Shown: positions 1 through 6,636 of the stretch, piece after piece
Numbering within the stretch: the stretch's first letter is position 1
How the letters are laid out: each line of letters starts with the position of its first letter
Assembly: GCA_017883605.1 (NCBI GenBank)
Contig: JADGNH010000062.1
Location: 1-10,757, forward strand
Source: Methanobacteriaceae archaeon
GTDB taxonomy: Archaea; Methanobacteriota; Methanobacteria; Methanobacteriales; Methanobacteriaceae
Length of the DNA stretch: 10,757 nt
Reading direction: 5' to 3'
Position numbers and translations under genes: made by a program
Notes under the pieces: model-generated
Told to the model about the DNA's origin: nothing
The model's database searches: none
The model's input: only the letters and a program-made list of their open reading frames with translations

Positions 1-1
1 T

Positions 2-61
2 TTATCCTATTTTTTTAAACATTTCATCGAATCTAAACCGTTTTATCTGCACTGGTTTCAT
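2..61 (-). CDS. Possible 19-residue basic micro-ORF directly after the HEAT gene
   Basis: An ATG at 61-59 follows the TGA stop of the HEAT-repeat gene immediately (TGAATG) and opens a frame of 19 codons ending in TAA at 4-2. The peptide would begin MKPVQIKRF and is basic (Lys/Arg-rich, ending FKKIG). Stop-start adjacency is typical of translational coupling in archaeal operons. No clear Shine-Dalgarno sequence precedes it, and so short a frame can arise by chance. It could also be decayed coding sequence. I do not recognise it, and it is offered only as a candidate. Confidence 0.2.
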   Translation of the reverse strand: MKPVQIKRFRFDEMFKKIG

Positions 62-442
62 TCAAAAGTGATCATCTCTCTTTTTGATTTCATCCAGGGC
101 GAATCGGGCAGTTTTTCTCACAGTTTCGTTTTTATCCTGGGCTGCTTCTTTAAGAGGTTTCAGGGCTCTTTCATCCCCTACGGATGAGAGTGCCAGGGCG
201 GCACCATAGCGCACGTTAGCTTTTTCATCGTTTAAAGCGTCAGTTAAAGGACCTACAGATCTCTCATCATCAATTAAACCTAAAGATAGGGCTGCACCTT
301 CTCTAACATGCCAATCATCATCTTTCAACGCCTTTAAAAGGTGGGGAACAGCTTTCTTATCGCCTATTTCGCCCAGGGCTTCTGTTGATTCCTCACGGAC
401 ACGCCAGTCATTATCTTTTAAATTTTCAATAAAAAAATCCAT
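62..442 (-). CDS. HEAT-repeat protein (PBS-lyase HEAT-like), four repeats
   Basis: This small soluble protein is made almost wholly of four HEAT-like repeats with an exact 31-residue period: the conserved Val-Arg pair falls at residues 15-16, 46-47, 77-78 and 108-109, each after an Asp/Asn-rich turn and before an Ala-rich helix (for example REGAALSLG at 47-55). Such repeats stack into a curved helical solenoid that binds other proteins. No catalytic motif is visible, so the role is probably scaffolding or adaptor, and the partner cannot be read from the sequence. The start is uncertain. The ATG at 442 lies 28 bases after a strong AAGGAGG (477-471), too far for good use. An in-frame CTG at 463-461 sits 7 bases after it and would add seven residues. 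The frame is blocked upstream by a TAA just before the Shine-Dalgarno. The family call is firm; the N-terminus and function are not. Confidence 0.85.
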   Translation of the reverse strand: MDFFIENLKDNDWRVREESTEALGEIGDKKAVPHLLKALKDDDWHVREGAALSLGLIDDERSVGPLTDALNDEKANVRYGAALALSSVGDERALKPLKEAAQDKNETVRKTARFALDEIKKRDDHF

Positions 443-470
443 TCGGGGATGCCATTTTGACAGTTCAATT

Positions 471-477
471 CCTCCTT
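471..477 (-). promoter_or_regulatory. Strong Shine-Dalgarno misplaced for the HEAT gene ATG
   Basis: The minus strand reads AAGGAGGA here, a near-perfect match to the archaeal 16S rRNA 3' end. Its spacing fits an in-frame CTG at 463-461 (7 bases) and an out-of-frame TTG at 468-466, not the ATG at 442. An out-of-frame ATG at 455-453 would also need a one-base shift in the following run of T residues to enter the HEAT frame. Confidence 0.6.
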
Positions 478-528
478 AAAAGGATTAAGACCTCTCTAAT
501 CAAATTTAATTATTTTAAAATCATTTTT

Positions 529-557
529 AAAAGAAAAATAGGAAGGGGATAAAAGAA
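529..557 (-). terminator. Pyrimidine-rich candidate terminator after the lipoprotein gene
   Basis: Directly after the lipoprotein stop the minus strand is almost all pyrimidine and contains TATTTTTCTTTT. Archaeal polymerase terminates at T-rich stretches without needing a hairpin, so this is a plausible end of the lipoprotein transcript, separating it from the HEAT gene downstream. No stem is visible. Confidence 0.35.
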
Positions 558-558
558 G

Positions 559-1086
559 TTACTGTACCTTCAAACTGTTTGTTATGATGTCAAAGTATTG
601 CTGTTGGCTTTGAATGGTATTACCGATGGCGATTAGTTGTAGAGTGTATATAATGCTGTTCTTTTCGAAGTAGATCAGTTTTGACTCGATTTGGGTGCCA
701 TTTTGGGTTCCTGTTTGAGTAAATTGGGTAGCGCTTATACCAGCTATATTTACTGTTGAATTAGTGGCGTTGGCGTTAGTCTGTGTTATTTGATTAGCAA
801 TGGTTTCAAGGGTTCTATTTGCTGATTTAGGTGCCTTAGCTATGATTAAACTATCACCACGGGTATTATTGGTCTGCGCAGACTGAGCGTCCGTAACACT
901 TACAAAACTTTGATTTCCTCTTGTTATGCTGGTAACAACCCAATCTTCAGGATAATTAAATGATATTCCACCAACAGAATAGGAATTAGATGAATTTGAT
1001 GTCTGGTTCGTTAGACTGTTCTGGGTGCATCCTGATGCGAAAATAACCAGGGCCAGAAGGGCTATTACAAAAAGGTATTTTTTCAA
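559..1086 (-). CDS. Surface lipoprotein with PsbP-like domain
   Basis: This is a small secreted protein (175 residues from the chosen start) with a textbook lipoprotein signal: basic MKKY, a hydrophobic core, then the lipobox ASGC, whose Cys at residue 20 would be lipidated to anchor the protein outside the membrane. A Ser/Thr/Asn-rich linker follows. The domain opening GGISFNYPEDWVV matches the start of PsbP-like or 'PsbP-related' domains common in methanogen lipoproteins, whose function is mostly unknown. Eight N-X-S/T sequons occur in the mature part (NQT, NSS, NQS, NNT, NRT, NAT, NST, NGT), consistent with heavy N-glycosylation. The start is set at TTG 1086-1084 because GGAGGT at 1099-1094 lies 7 bases before it; the upstream GTG at 1095 overlaps that Shine-Dalgarno and cannot be used with it. 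It is probably monocistronic. Confidence 0.8.
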   Translation of the reverse strand: MKKYLFVIALLALVIFASGCTQNSLTNQTSNSSNSYSVGGISFNYPEDWVVTSITRGNQSFVSVTDAQSAQTNNTRGDSLIIAKAPKSANRTLETIANQITQTNANATNSTVNIAGISATQFTQTGTQNGTQIESKLIYFEKNSIIYTLQLIAIGNTIQSQQQYFDIITNSLKVQ

Positions 1087-1114
1087 ATTTACCACCTCCG
1101 TTCAATGCTAATTA

Positions 1115-1148
1115 CTTAAATATAGATGTTACAAACATAAATATCTTA
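1115..1148 (-). promoter_or_regulatory. Candidate promoter region of the lipoprotein gene
   Basis: Two TATA-like stretches lie on the minus strand, CTATATTTAAG at 1125-1115 and AAGATATTTATG at about 1148-1137. The farther one would place the transcript start about 25 bases downstream, near 1115, leaving a leader of about 30 bases that contains the GGAGGT site. This rests on composition and spacing only. Confidence 0.3.
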
Positions 1149-1201
1149 TCTCACATTAGGGAATACGATACAAATAAAAACCTGAAAAAGGGTAGATTCA
1201 T

Positions 1202-1318
1202 TATAAAATCTGTATTTCTACTTGATAATAGTGTAAAATCTATATACTTACCTGATAATAGTATAAATCTATATTCTTACCTTAAAAAGTATAAATCTGT
1301 ATTCATACCTGAAATATC
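1202..1318 (+). repeat. Four tandem ~29-bp repeats, each with a TATA-like element, before the exonuclease gene
   Basis: Four imperfect head-to-tail copies lie at 1202-1231, 1232-1261, 1262-1289 and 1290-1318. The shared pattern is TATAAAATCTRTATTCTTACC followed by TGATAATAG or a variant, with units of 28-30 bp. Every unit begins with TATAAA(A)TC or TGTAAAATC. The TATAAATC of the last unit (1290-1297) is about 26 bases before a plausible transcript start at 1317-1320, which would leave a 15-base leader with GGTGA before the ATG at 1335. The array may thus be a multiplied promoter element or a set of operator sites, or merely slippage products. Confidence 0.75.
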
Positions 1319-1334
1319 CCTTAGATGGTGAAGC

Positions 1335-2288
1335 ATGTCCTCTGATGAAAATATAAAGGCCAAATTATTACTGAAACAATTAATTAAAGAGTATGAAGGA
1401 GAGACCATTGAAGATGTATTAAATGTTGAAAGTTTTAAAACAGATCAAGGCTCTTTCTATTCAATAAAAGGCTATGAAAAGTTAGAAATAAAAACTATTG
1501 ACAAAAATAAAGTTAGGTTGAAGATATTGTCTGATCTGAAATTAGTTCCAGGAATTGGGGAGGTTAAAGAACGTACTTTAAAGGCCGATGGCTATAAAAC
1601 CATCGAAGATCTACATGATCATCCGCGATTTTCATCTGAAGCCAAAGAATTTTCAGAGTTATTCAGTAAGTCTGATTCAGAAATTACAGAATGTATCTCC
1701 CGCCGGTGTTCAAATACCCACCCCCATGTCCTTTTATCATCCTCTTTCCAGGAAACAGAGGACTTTCTTTTTTTAGATATAGAAACCTTAGGGCTAAAAG
1801 ATAGGCCCATAATCCTAATAGGTGCTGCTAAAGTTATAGGGGACCGGATGGAGGTTGTCCAATATCTTTTACCGGATCCAACTTGTGAAAACGCTGTTTT
1901 AGAAGGTTTTATGTCAGATCTGGATGGTGGAAGTACCTTTGTAACCTTTAACGGGCGGAGTTTTGACCTTCCCTTCATAAGGAGCAGGCTCCGGCACCAC
2001 GGTATCCCGGGAGATCTGTCTGGTAATCACCTGGATCTTCTACACTTCTCCAGAAGGACCTACAAAAGACAGCTACCAAACTGCCGGCTCCAAACATTGG
2101 AAGAACATCTATTTGGAATAAAAAGACATGATGACGTTCCCAGCTCTATGGTGCCAGGATTTTATAGTACTTATCTGGAAACAGGCAATATTGGACCTTT
2201 AATCCCCATAGTAGAACATAATAAACAGGATGTTATTACCCTGGCCCGGATTCTATCCAGACTGTACCAGGAATTAGGTGATAAATAG
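1335..2288 (+). CDS. HhH-containing DEDD-family exonuclease (YprB/COG3359-like, RNase H fold)
   Basis: This is a predicted 3'-5' exonuclease of 317 residues. An N-terminal region of about 65 residues of unknown fold leads to a helix-hairpin-helix DNA-binding element (LVPGIGEVKERTL, 70-82), then a DnaQ/RNase H-like nuclease domain from about 143 to 312. The metal-binding acidic residues are visible: ExoI D148 and E150 (FLDIETLGL), ExoII D211 with N206 (FNGRSFDLPF), a further Asp at D234 (HLDLLH), and ExoIII H295-D299 (HNKQD). The ExoIII spacing H-x3-D differs from the DEDDh H-x4-D and puts His where DEDDy enzymes have Tyr. The family call follows the known predicted exonuclease group; substrate and biological role are unproven, with DNA repair or end-processing the best guess. 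GGTGA at 1327-1331 supports the start, although it is only 3 bases away. It converges with polX, another HhH nuclease. Confidence 0.82.
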   Translation: MSSDENIKAKLLLKQLIKEYEGETIEDVLNVESFKTDQGSFYSIKGYEKLEIKTIDKNKVRLKILSDLKLVPGIGEVKERTLKADGYKTIEDLHDHPRFSSEAKEFSELFSKSDSEITECISRRCSNTHPHVLLSSSFQETEDFLFLDIETLGLKDRPIILIGAAKVIGDRMEVVQYLLPDPTCENAVLEGFMSDLDGGSTFVTFNGRSFDLPFIRSRLRHHGIPGDLSGNHLDLLHFSRRTYKRQLPNCRLQTLEEHLFGIKRHDDVPSSMVPGFYSTYLETGNIGPLIPIVEHNKQDVITLARILSRLYQELGDK

Positions 2289-2345
2289 TATTTCCACCTA
2301 AAAACATTCTTCTAAAAGCGTTATTTAAAGGATTATAAATTTATT

Positions 2346-2430
2346 GTTTTTAAAAAAATTAATTTAGTTATTTCCTTATTTAATTTAGTTATTTCTTATT
2401 AAAAATTAAATTATTCCTTATTTAAAAAAT
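2346..2430. terminator. Bidirectional AT-rich termination region between the exonuclease and polX
   Basis: The two convergent genes are separated by 141 bp of almost pure A/T. For the exonuclease, the first plus-strand T run is GTTTTT at 2346-2351. For polX, the minus strand has T6 directly after the stop (2429-2424) and T7 at 2358-2352. T runs are the main archaeal termination signal, so both transcripts probably end here. Confidence 0.4.
2361..2424 (+). repeat. Short tandem repeat in the exonuclease-polX spacer
   Basis: AATTTAGTTATTTCCTTATT occurs at 2361-2380 and again, one base shorter, at 2382-2400. A more degenerate third copy (AAATTATTCCTTATTTA) lies at 2408-2424. Units are 19-21 bp. 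It falls inside the probable termination region and has no visible coding potential. Confidence 0.6.
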
Positions 2431-4139
2431 TAATTCAAATTAAAATTCTTTAAAAGCTTTTTTAGAGGAAGTGTATTAATTATATCCTTCTTCTCGGCCC
2501 AGCCTCGCCTGGAAGTTGCTATCCCCAGTTCTGCAAAGGAAAGCTCTTCCCTTTTGTGGGCGTCGGTGTTGATGACCAGCTTACAGCCGGCTTCCAGGGC
2601 CCTTCTGATGTTTATGTCGCTTAAATCCAGCCGGTTAGGGTGGGCGTTGACCTCCAGAATGGTGTTAGTTTCCTGAGCTGCTTCATAGATACGGTTAAAG
2701 TCCAGATCGTAGGCTCTTCTTTCCTGAATTTTTCTTCCGGTGGGATGGGCTATGATGTCAACGTTCTCATTTTCCATGGCAGAAATTATCCTATCCGTCA
2801 TCTTTTCCCGGTCCTGCCTGAAACCGGAGTGTATCGAAGCTAAAACCACATCCATATCTGCCAGAAGTTCGTTTTTAATGTCCAGAAGGCCATCTGAGTC
2901 TATGTTAACTTCCAAACCTTTAAGGATGGTTATATCTTCCAGCTCCTGGTTTACCTGGTCAATTTCTTTCATCTGCATTTTAATCTGCTCATCGCCCATA
3001 CCTCCTGCGATGCGGAGGGTACCGGTGTGGTCTGTTATGGCAAGATACTGGTAGCCCAGGTTTTTCGCAGACTCTGCCATGATTTTTATGGTGGATGAGC
3101 CGTCGCTCCACTTGGTATGCATCTGCAGGTCTCCTTTAAGATCATGATACCCCACCAGATCCGGGAGCTTCCCTAAGGCCGCGGCATCCACTTCACCTCG
3201 ATTTTCACGAAGCTCCGGTTCTATATAAGATAAACCCAGTATATTAAATACATCCTCCTCAGTTTTACCAGCGAGCTGTTCATCATCCCTTAAAACTCCG
3301 TATTCGTTTAGTTTAAGACCCTTCTTAATGGCGATTTTCCGGAGTTCTATGTTCATTTCCTTGGATCCGGTGAAGTAAACAAATGCCGAACCAAACTCGT
3401 CCTCAGGAAAAACTCTTAAATCAGCATCAAGACCATTTTTTAATCTTACAGTGCTTTTAGAGCTACCCTTTGCTATTACCTCCTCTGTAAATTTCATGCT
3501 GGTAAAAAAATCCGTGACCTCATCCGGGTTTTGGGTAATGACTAGTATATCTATATCTCCCACGGTTTCTTTTCTTCTCCGTATTGATCCTGCAATTTCC
3601 ACCCGTTCTACAATGTCCAGTTTATTTATTTCCTCTTGAATTTCTCGGGATTGAGGTAAAACATATCCTAAAAGTCTTCTTCCAGTGTTTTTTCGGGCGA
3701 ATTCCAGGTTTTCCAGAATTTTCTTTTCAGTCTTATCTCCCATACCCCTTAATCTTCGGATGTGATGTCTTTTAGTCTCCCTTTCCAGATCATCCAGGTT
3801 CTTCACGCCCAGCTCTTTGTAGAGTAACTTGATGGTTTTGGGGCCCAAACCTTCCACAGCCAGCAGAGCTTCAAAATCAACTGGAGTCTCTTTTTTAAGG
3901 TTTTCATAGTATTCCAGAGAACCGGTGTCTATGATTTCTTCTATCTTTTGGGCGATTTTGGAACCGATCCCGGGCAGTTCCTGAAGCCTGCCTTCTGATC
4001 TGACATCTTCTATATCTAAGGATAGAGTTTCGATAGTATGGGCAGCATTTCTATAAGCCTTGGTTCTAAAGTCTATACCATCCATCTCCAGATAATCTGC
4101 AATACGGTTGAAAATCCACGCCACTTTCTGGTTCTTCAT
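2430..4139 (-). CDS. polX: Family X DNA polymerase with PHP nuclease domain (PolX)
   Basis: The protein has 569 residues, the normal length of bacterial-type PolX such as that of B. subtilis. In order: an N-terminal 8-kDa-like HhH region (LPGIGSKIA 55-63; VEGLGPKTI 95-103; LRGMGDKTE 130-138), the nucleotidyltransferase palm with GS at 184-185 and catalytic D195 and D197 (GDIDILV) and D240 (ADLRV), the YFTGS turn at 255-259 and LNEYG at 278-281, then a C-terminal PHP domain. PHP metal ligands are visible as H341, H371, E410, H437, H465, D526 and H528. The first position of the usual H-x-H pair is Gln (Q339 in DLQMH). PolX enzymes fill short gaps in base excision repair, and the PHP domain supplies 3'-5' exonuclease and AP-site processing. 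No clear Shine-Dalgarno precedes the ATG, so a leaderless transcript is possible. It converges with the exonuclease gene. Confidence 0.95.
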   Translation of the reverse strand: MKNQKVAWIFNRIADYLEMDGIDFRTKAYRNAAHTIETLSLDIEDVRSEGRLQELPGIGSKIAQKIEEIIDTGSLEYYENLKKETPVDFEALLAVEGLGPKTIKLLYKELGVKNLDDLERETKRHHIRRLRGMGDKTEKKILENLEFARKNTGRRLLGYVLPQSREIQEEINKLDIVERVEIAGSIRRRKETVGDIDILVITQNPDEVTDFFTSMKFTEEVIAKGSSKSTVRLKNGLDADLRVFPEDEFGSAFVYFTGSKEMNIELRKIAIKKGLKLNEYGVLRDDEQLAGKTEEDVFNILGLSYIEPELRENRGEVDAAALGKLPDLVGYHDLKGDLQMHTKWSDGSSTIKIMAESAKNLGYQYLAITDHTGTLRIAGGMGDEQIKMQMKEIDQVNQELEDITILKGLEVNIDSDGLLDIKNELLADMDVVLASIHSGFRQDREKMTDRIISAMENENVDIIAHPTGRKIQERRAYDLDFNRIYEAAQETNTILEVNAHPNRLDLSDINIRRALEAGCKLVINTDAHKREELSFAELGIATSRRGWAEKKDIINTLPLKKLLKNFNLN

Positions 4140-4478
4140 AGTAATAATATGTCTTTTTAGAATTAAATTTTTATCTATAACCCTTGATCTAATATTAAAT
4201 TTTAAGTTAAATCTAATCTAAAATAATCCAATCTATCTTTTTTTTGTATCAATATTTTATTAAGTTGATTTTATTTTTAATTATTTATTTTTACTCAAAT
4301 TAATCACCTTAAACTGCAATCAACTATCTATTCTAATCTAAACATTAATTATAGATGAATATTTAAATTTGAAAATTATATATTAAACAATCAAGTAATT
4401 TGAGTTAAATTATCAAATACGACACTAAATGATGAAATATTCTGACTTAAATATTGTCAAATAATCCGACGGGTGAAA
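4140..4478. other. AT-rich divergent promoter region between polX and the permease
   Basis: This gap of about 340 bp holds no supportable gene. It is very rich in A and T with repeated short words (AATCTAAT near 4209, 4335 and elsewhere) but no clear long repeat or stem. It must contain the promoters of both divergent genes. The best plus-strand TATA candidate is noted separately. For polX, an AAATTTAAT stretch about 27 bases before the ATG would suit a leaderless start. Confidence 0.6.
4374..4387 (+). promoter_or_regulatory. Candidate TATA box for the permease gene
   Basis: The segment TTATATATTA (4376-4385), preceded by GAAAA, is the most TATA-box-like sequence in this region. Transcription would begin near 4405-4410, leaving a leader of about 70 bases before the ATG at 4479. 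Other A/T-rich words nearby make the choice uncertain. Confidence 0.35.
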
Positions 4479-5903
4479 ATGACTCGAAAAATTTTCTGGA
4501 AAAAATCAATAGACCAATTATTAGAAGTTAGCAGCGGTAAAAAAGGACTTAAAAAAGTTCTTGGAACCACAGGACTTCTTTTAATGGGAATTGGTGCCAT
4601 TATTGGTGCCGGAATATTCATACTCACCGGCATTGCCTCTGCTAATTATTCAGGACCTGCTGTTGTCATATCCTTTGCCATAGCTGGAACAGCCTGTTTT
4701 TTCACGGCTCTGTGCTATGCGGAATTCGCATCCCTGGTCCCTGTGGCGGGCAGCGCCTACACCTATAGTTACGTAACTTTGGGGGAGATATTTGCCTGGA
4801 TCATAGGATGGGACCTCATATTGGAATATCTGGTGATAGTAGCAGCGGTTGCAGTGGGCTGGTCAGGCTACATAGTAAATATCTTCACCACACTGGGAGT
4901 AATTCTACCGGCCCAGCTCATAAATCCCCCCGGAGTCCATGGTGGCATCATAAACCTGCCGGCAGTACTGGTAATAGCTTCCATAACCTGGCTCCTGCTG
5001 CGCGGCACCAGAGAGAGTTCACAGTTTAACTCGGTCATTGTTGTCATCAAACTTTCAGTGATACTACTTTTCATAAGCATAGGTGTAAACTACATAAACC
5101 CTGCCAATTATCATCCTTTCCTACCCTACGGCTGGAGCGGTGTGTTCAAAGGCGCTGCCATCATATTTTTCGCATACATAGGCTTTGATGCCATTACCAC
5201 CGCCGCTGAAGAGGTTAAAAATCCGCAAAGAACCTTTCCCATAGCCATCATGGGATCGCTTATTATAAGTTCCATCCTCTATATAGTGGTGTCCGCGGTT
5301 TTGAACGGCATGGTTCCCTACTATTTATTTAAAGAAACGGCTGCTCCAGTTGCCTTTGCCCTGGAAAGTGTGGGAATCAGATGGGCGGATATAATCATAT
5401 CCATAGGGGCGTTGTGTGGAATCACCTCGGTACTTCTGGTGGGATTCTTCGGACAGACCAGAGTATTCTTTGCCATGTCCCGGGACGGCTTACTGCCCCC
5501 ACTGTTTTCAAAAATTCATAAAGACTTTAAAACACCCACAAATAGCATAATACTTGTGGGGATGGTTGCAGCGGTGATAGCAGCTTTTCTTCCCATAACT
5601 GCCATAGCGGAACTGGTTAACATTGGAACACTGGCAGCATTTATAATTGTGGCGGCAGCAGTTATAATTCTCAGAAGACAGAAACCTGAATTAGAACGTC
5701 CATTTAAGACGCCCCTTGTACCATTAATCCCTGTTCTTGCCATAATATTCTGTCTCTTCCTGGTGGCAGAACTTCCCACCATAACCCATCTCAGATTCTT
5801 AATCTGGCTGGCCTTGGGTCTGGTGGTGTATTACTTTTATGGGAGAAAAAAAAGCCTTCTGACCGGGAATGCTGTGGTAGAGGAGGCGAGAATTGAAGAA
5901 TAA
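4479..5903 (+). CDS. APC-superfamily amino acid permease (CAT-like)
   Basis: This integral membrane transporter of 474 residues has about 12 hydrophobic segments, the usual number for the APC fold. The TM1 substrate-binding signature GIGAIIGAGIF is at 37-47. FAYIGFDAITTAAEE (231-245) followed by VKNPQRTFP is the TM6-loop signature, and GQTRVFFAMSRDGLLP (325-340) is the conserved segment after TM8. The N-terminal KSIDQLLE leader before TM1 is typical of the bacterial cationic amino acid transporter (CAT) branch, so amino acid/proton symport is likely; specificity cannot be read. I chose the ATG at 4479 over the GTG at 4473, because GTG lies inside the GGGTGA that serves as Shine-Dalgarno, although its spacing to the ATG (2 bases) is short. 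The gene faces away from polX and is followed by a T6 run. Confidence 0.92.
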   Translation: MTRKIFWKKSIDQLLEVSSGKKGLKKVLGTTGLLLMGIGAIIGAGIFILTGIASANYSGPAVVISFAIAGTACFFTALCYAEFASLVPVAGSAYTYSYVTLGEIFAWIIGWDLILEYLVIVAAVAVGWSGYIVNIFTTLGVILPAQLINPPGVHGGIINLPAVLVIASITWLLLRGTRESSQFNSVIVVIKLSVILLFISIGVNYINPANYHPFLPYGWSGVFKGAAIIFFAYIGFDAITTAAEEVKNPQRTFPIAIMGSLIISSILYIVVSAVLNGMVPYYLFKETAAPVAFALESVGIRWADIIISIGALCGITSVLLVGFFGQTRVFFAMSRDGLLPPLFSKIHKDFKTPTNSIILVGMVAAVIAAFLPITAIAELVNIGTLAAFIIVAAAVIILRRQKPELERPFKTPLVPLIPVLAIIFCLFLVAELPTITHLRFLIWLALGLVVYYFYGRKKSLLTGNAVVEEARIEE

Positions 5904-5947
5904 ATCTATTTTAATATCTGTCTACTTACAGTTAATGGATATACAAA

Positions 5948-5961
5948 ATTATTTATTTTTT
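5948..5961 (+). terminator. T-run terminator candidate after the permease
   Basis: ATTTATTTTTTG, with six consecutive T at 5956-5961, lies about 50 bases past the permease stop and 30 bases before msrA. This fits T-run termination in archaea and suggests that msrA has its own promoter, although only about 30 bases remain for it, so read-through is also possible. Confidence 0.35.
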
Positions 5962-5991
5962 GAAGACAACCTTTAATATGGAGAACTTTTT

Positions 5992-6480
5992 ATGGAAGAT
6001 AAAAATAAATTGGAAAAGGCAAGTTTTGCTGCAGGATGTTTCTGGGGGATTGAAGAGGCTTTTAGACAGGTTAAGGGGGTGGTTGCCACTGCTGTAGGTT
6101 ATATGGGTGGAGACTATGAAGATCCCACTTATCAAGACGTTTGCACCGGACGCACCGGCCACGCGGAAACAGTACAGGTAACCTACGACCCATCCCAGGT
6201 ATCCTATGGGGAGCTTCTGGATGTTTTCTGGGAAGTACACGATCCCACCACTTTGAACCGGCAGGGACCTGATTTTGGTGAACAGTACCGTTCCGTGATC
6301 TTCTACCACAACCCGGAGCAGGAAGCACTGGCCAGGGCTTCCAGGGAAAAATTACAGAAATCAGGAAGATATAAAAGGGATATAGTGACTCAGATAGTTC
6401 CTGCCCCCAAGTTTTATCTGGCAGAAGACTACCACCAGCAGTATCTGGAAAAAAGAGGCCGTAAAAGCTGTGGATTTTAA
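5992..6480 (+). CDS. msrA: Peptide methionine-(S)-S-oxide reductase MsrA
   Basis: MsrA reduces the S epimer of methionine sulfoxide in proteins and free methionine in the cytoplasm. The nucleophilic Cys is C16 in the signature GCFWG (15-19). With a constant offset of 35, the other active-site residues match E. coli MsrA: Y47, E59 (GRTGHAE), D94 and Y99 (GPDFGEQYR). A resolving Cys is available at C160 in the C-terminal KSCGF; another Cys, C51, sits in the conserved VCTGRTGH stretch. Its 162 residues are typical of compact MsrA without the N-terminal extension of E. coli, and there is no fused MsrB. GGAG at 5980-5983 lies 8 bases before the ATG. With the ferritin-like gene downstream it hints at an oxidative-stress neighbourhood, but the spacers argue against one tight operon. 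Confidence 0.96.
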   Translation: MEDKNKLEKASFAAGCFWGIEEAFRQVKGVVATAVGYMGGDYEDPTYQDVCTGRTGHAETVQVTYDPSQVSYGELLDVFWEVHDPTTLNRQGPDFGEQYRSVIFYHNPEQEALARASREKLQKSGRYKRDIVTQIVPAPKFYLAEDYHQQYLEKRGRKSCGF

Positions 6481-6560
6481 TCTGACGTAGCTTTGCACTG
6501 TATTTACTAAGGATGTCTCTCGGACCATTCATACAGGATTTATAAGGATTTTAATACTGG

Positions 6561-6572
6561 GAATTTATAATA
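6561..6572 (+). promoter_or_regulatory. Candidate TATA box for the thioesterase gene
   Basis: GAATTTATAATA fits an archaeal TATA box. A start about 25-30 bases downstream would give a leader of roughly 40 bases carrying AAGGAT (6623-6628). A second A/T word at 6604-6615 (TCATATAATAAA) is an alternative. This is based on composition only. Confidence 0.3.
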
Positions 6573-6636
6573 GGGAAATTTTTTAAAGAGACAATTTAAT
6601 GTTTCATATAATAAAAAGTGAAAAGGATACTTTAAA

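Noticed and set aside
1202..1318. CRISPR array
   Set aside because: The units are contiguous and imperfect with no unique spacers, and no cas gene is present.
1619..1978. Minus-strand open frame of 119 codons opposite the exonuclease
   Set aside because: It is a shadow of the exonuclease gene with no start signals and no recognisable domain.
4140..4472. Small RNA or tRNA gene in the polX-permease gap
   Set aside because: Almost pure A/T with no G/C-rich stems, tRNA arms or conserved loops; in archaea with such A/T-rich genomes structured RNAs would stand out in G/C.
6071..6532. Minus-strand open frame of 153 codons opposite msrA
   Set aside because: It lies antisense to a clearly real msrA with full active site; its composition (Arg/Pro/Trp-rich) is that of a shadow frame.
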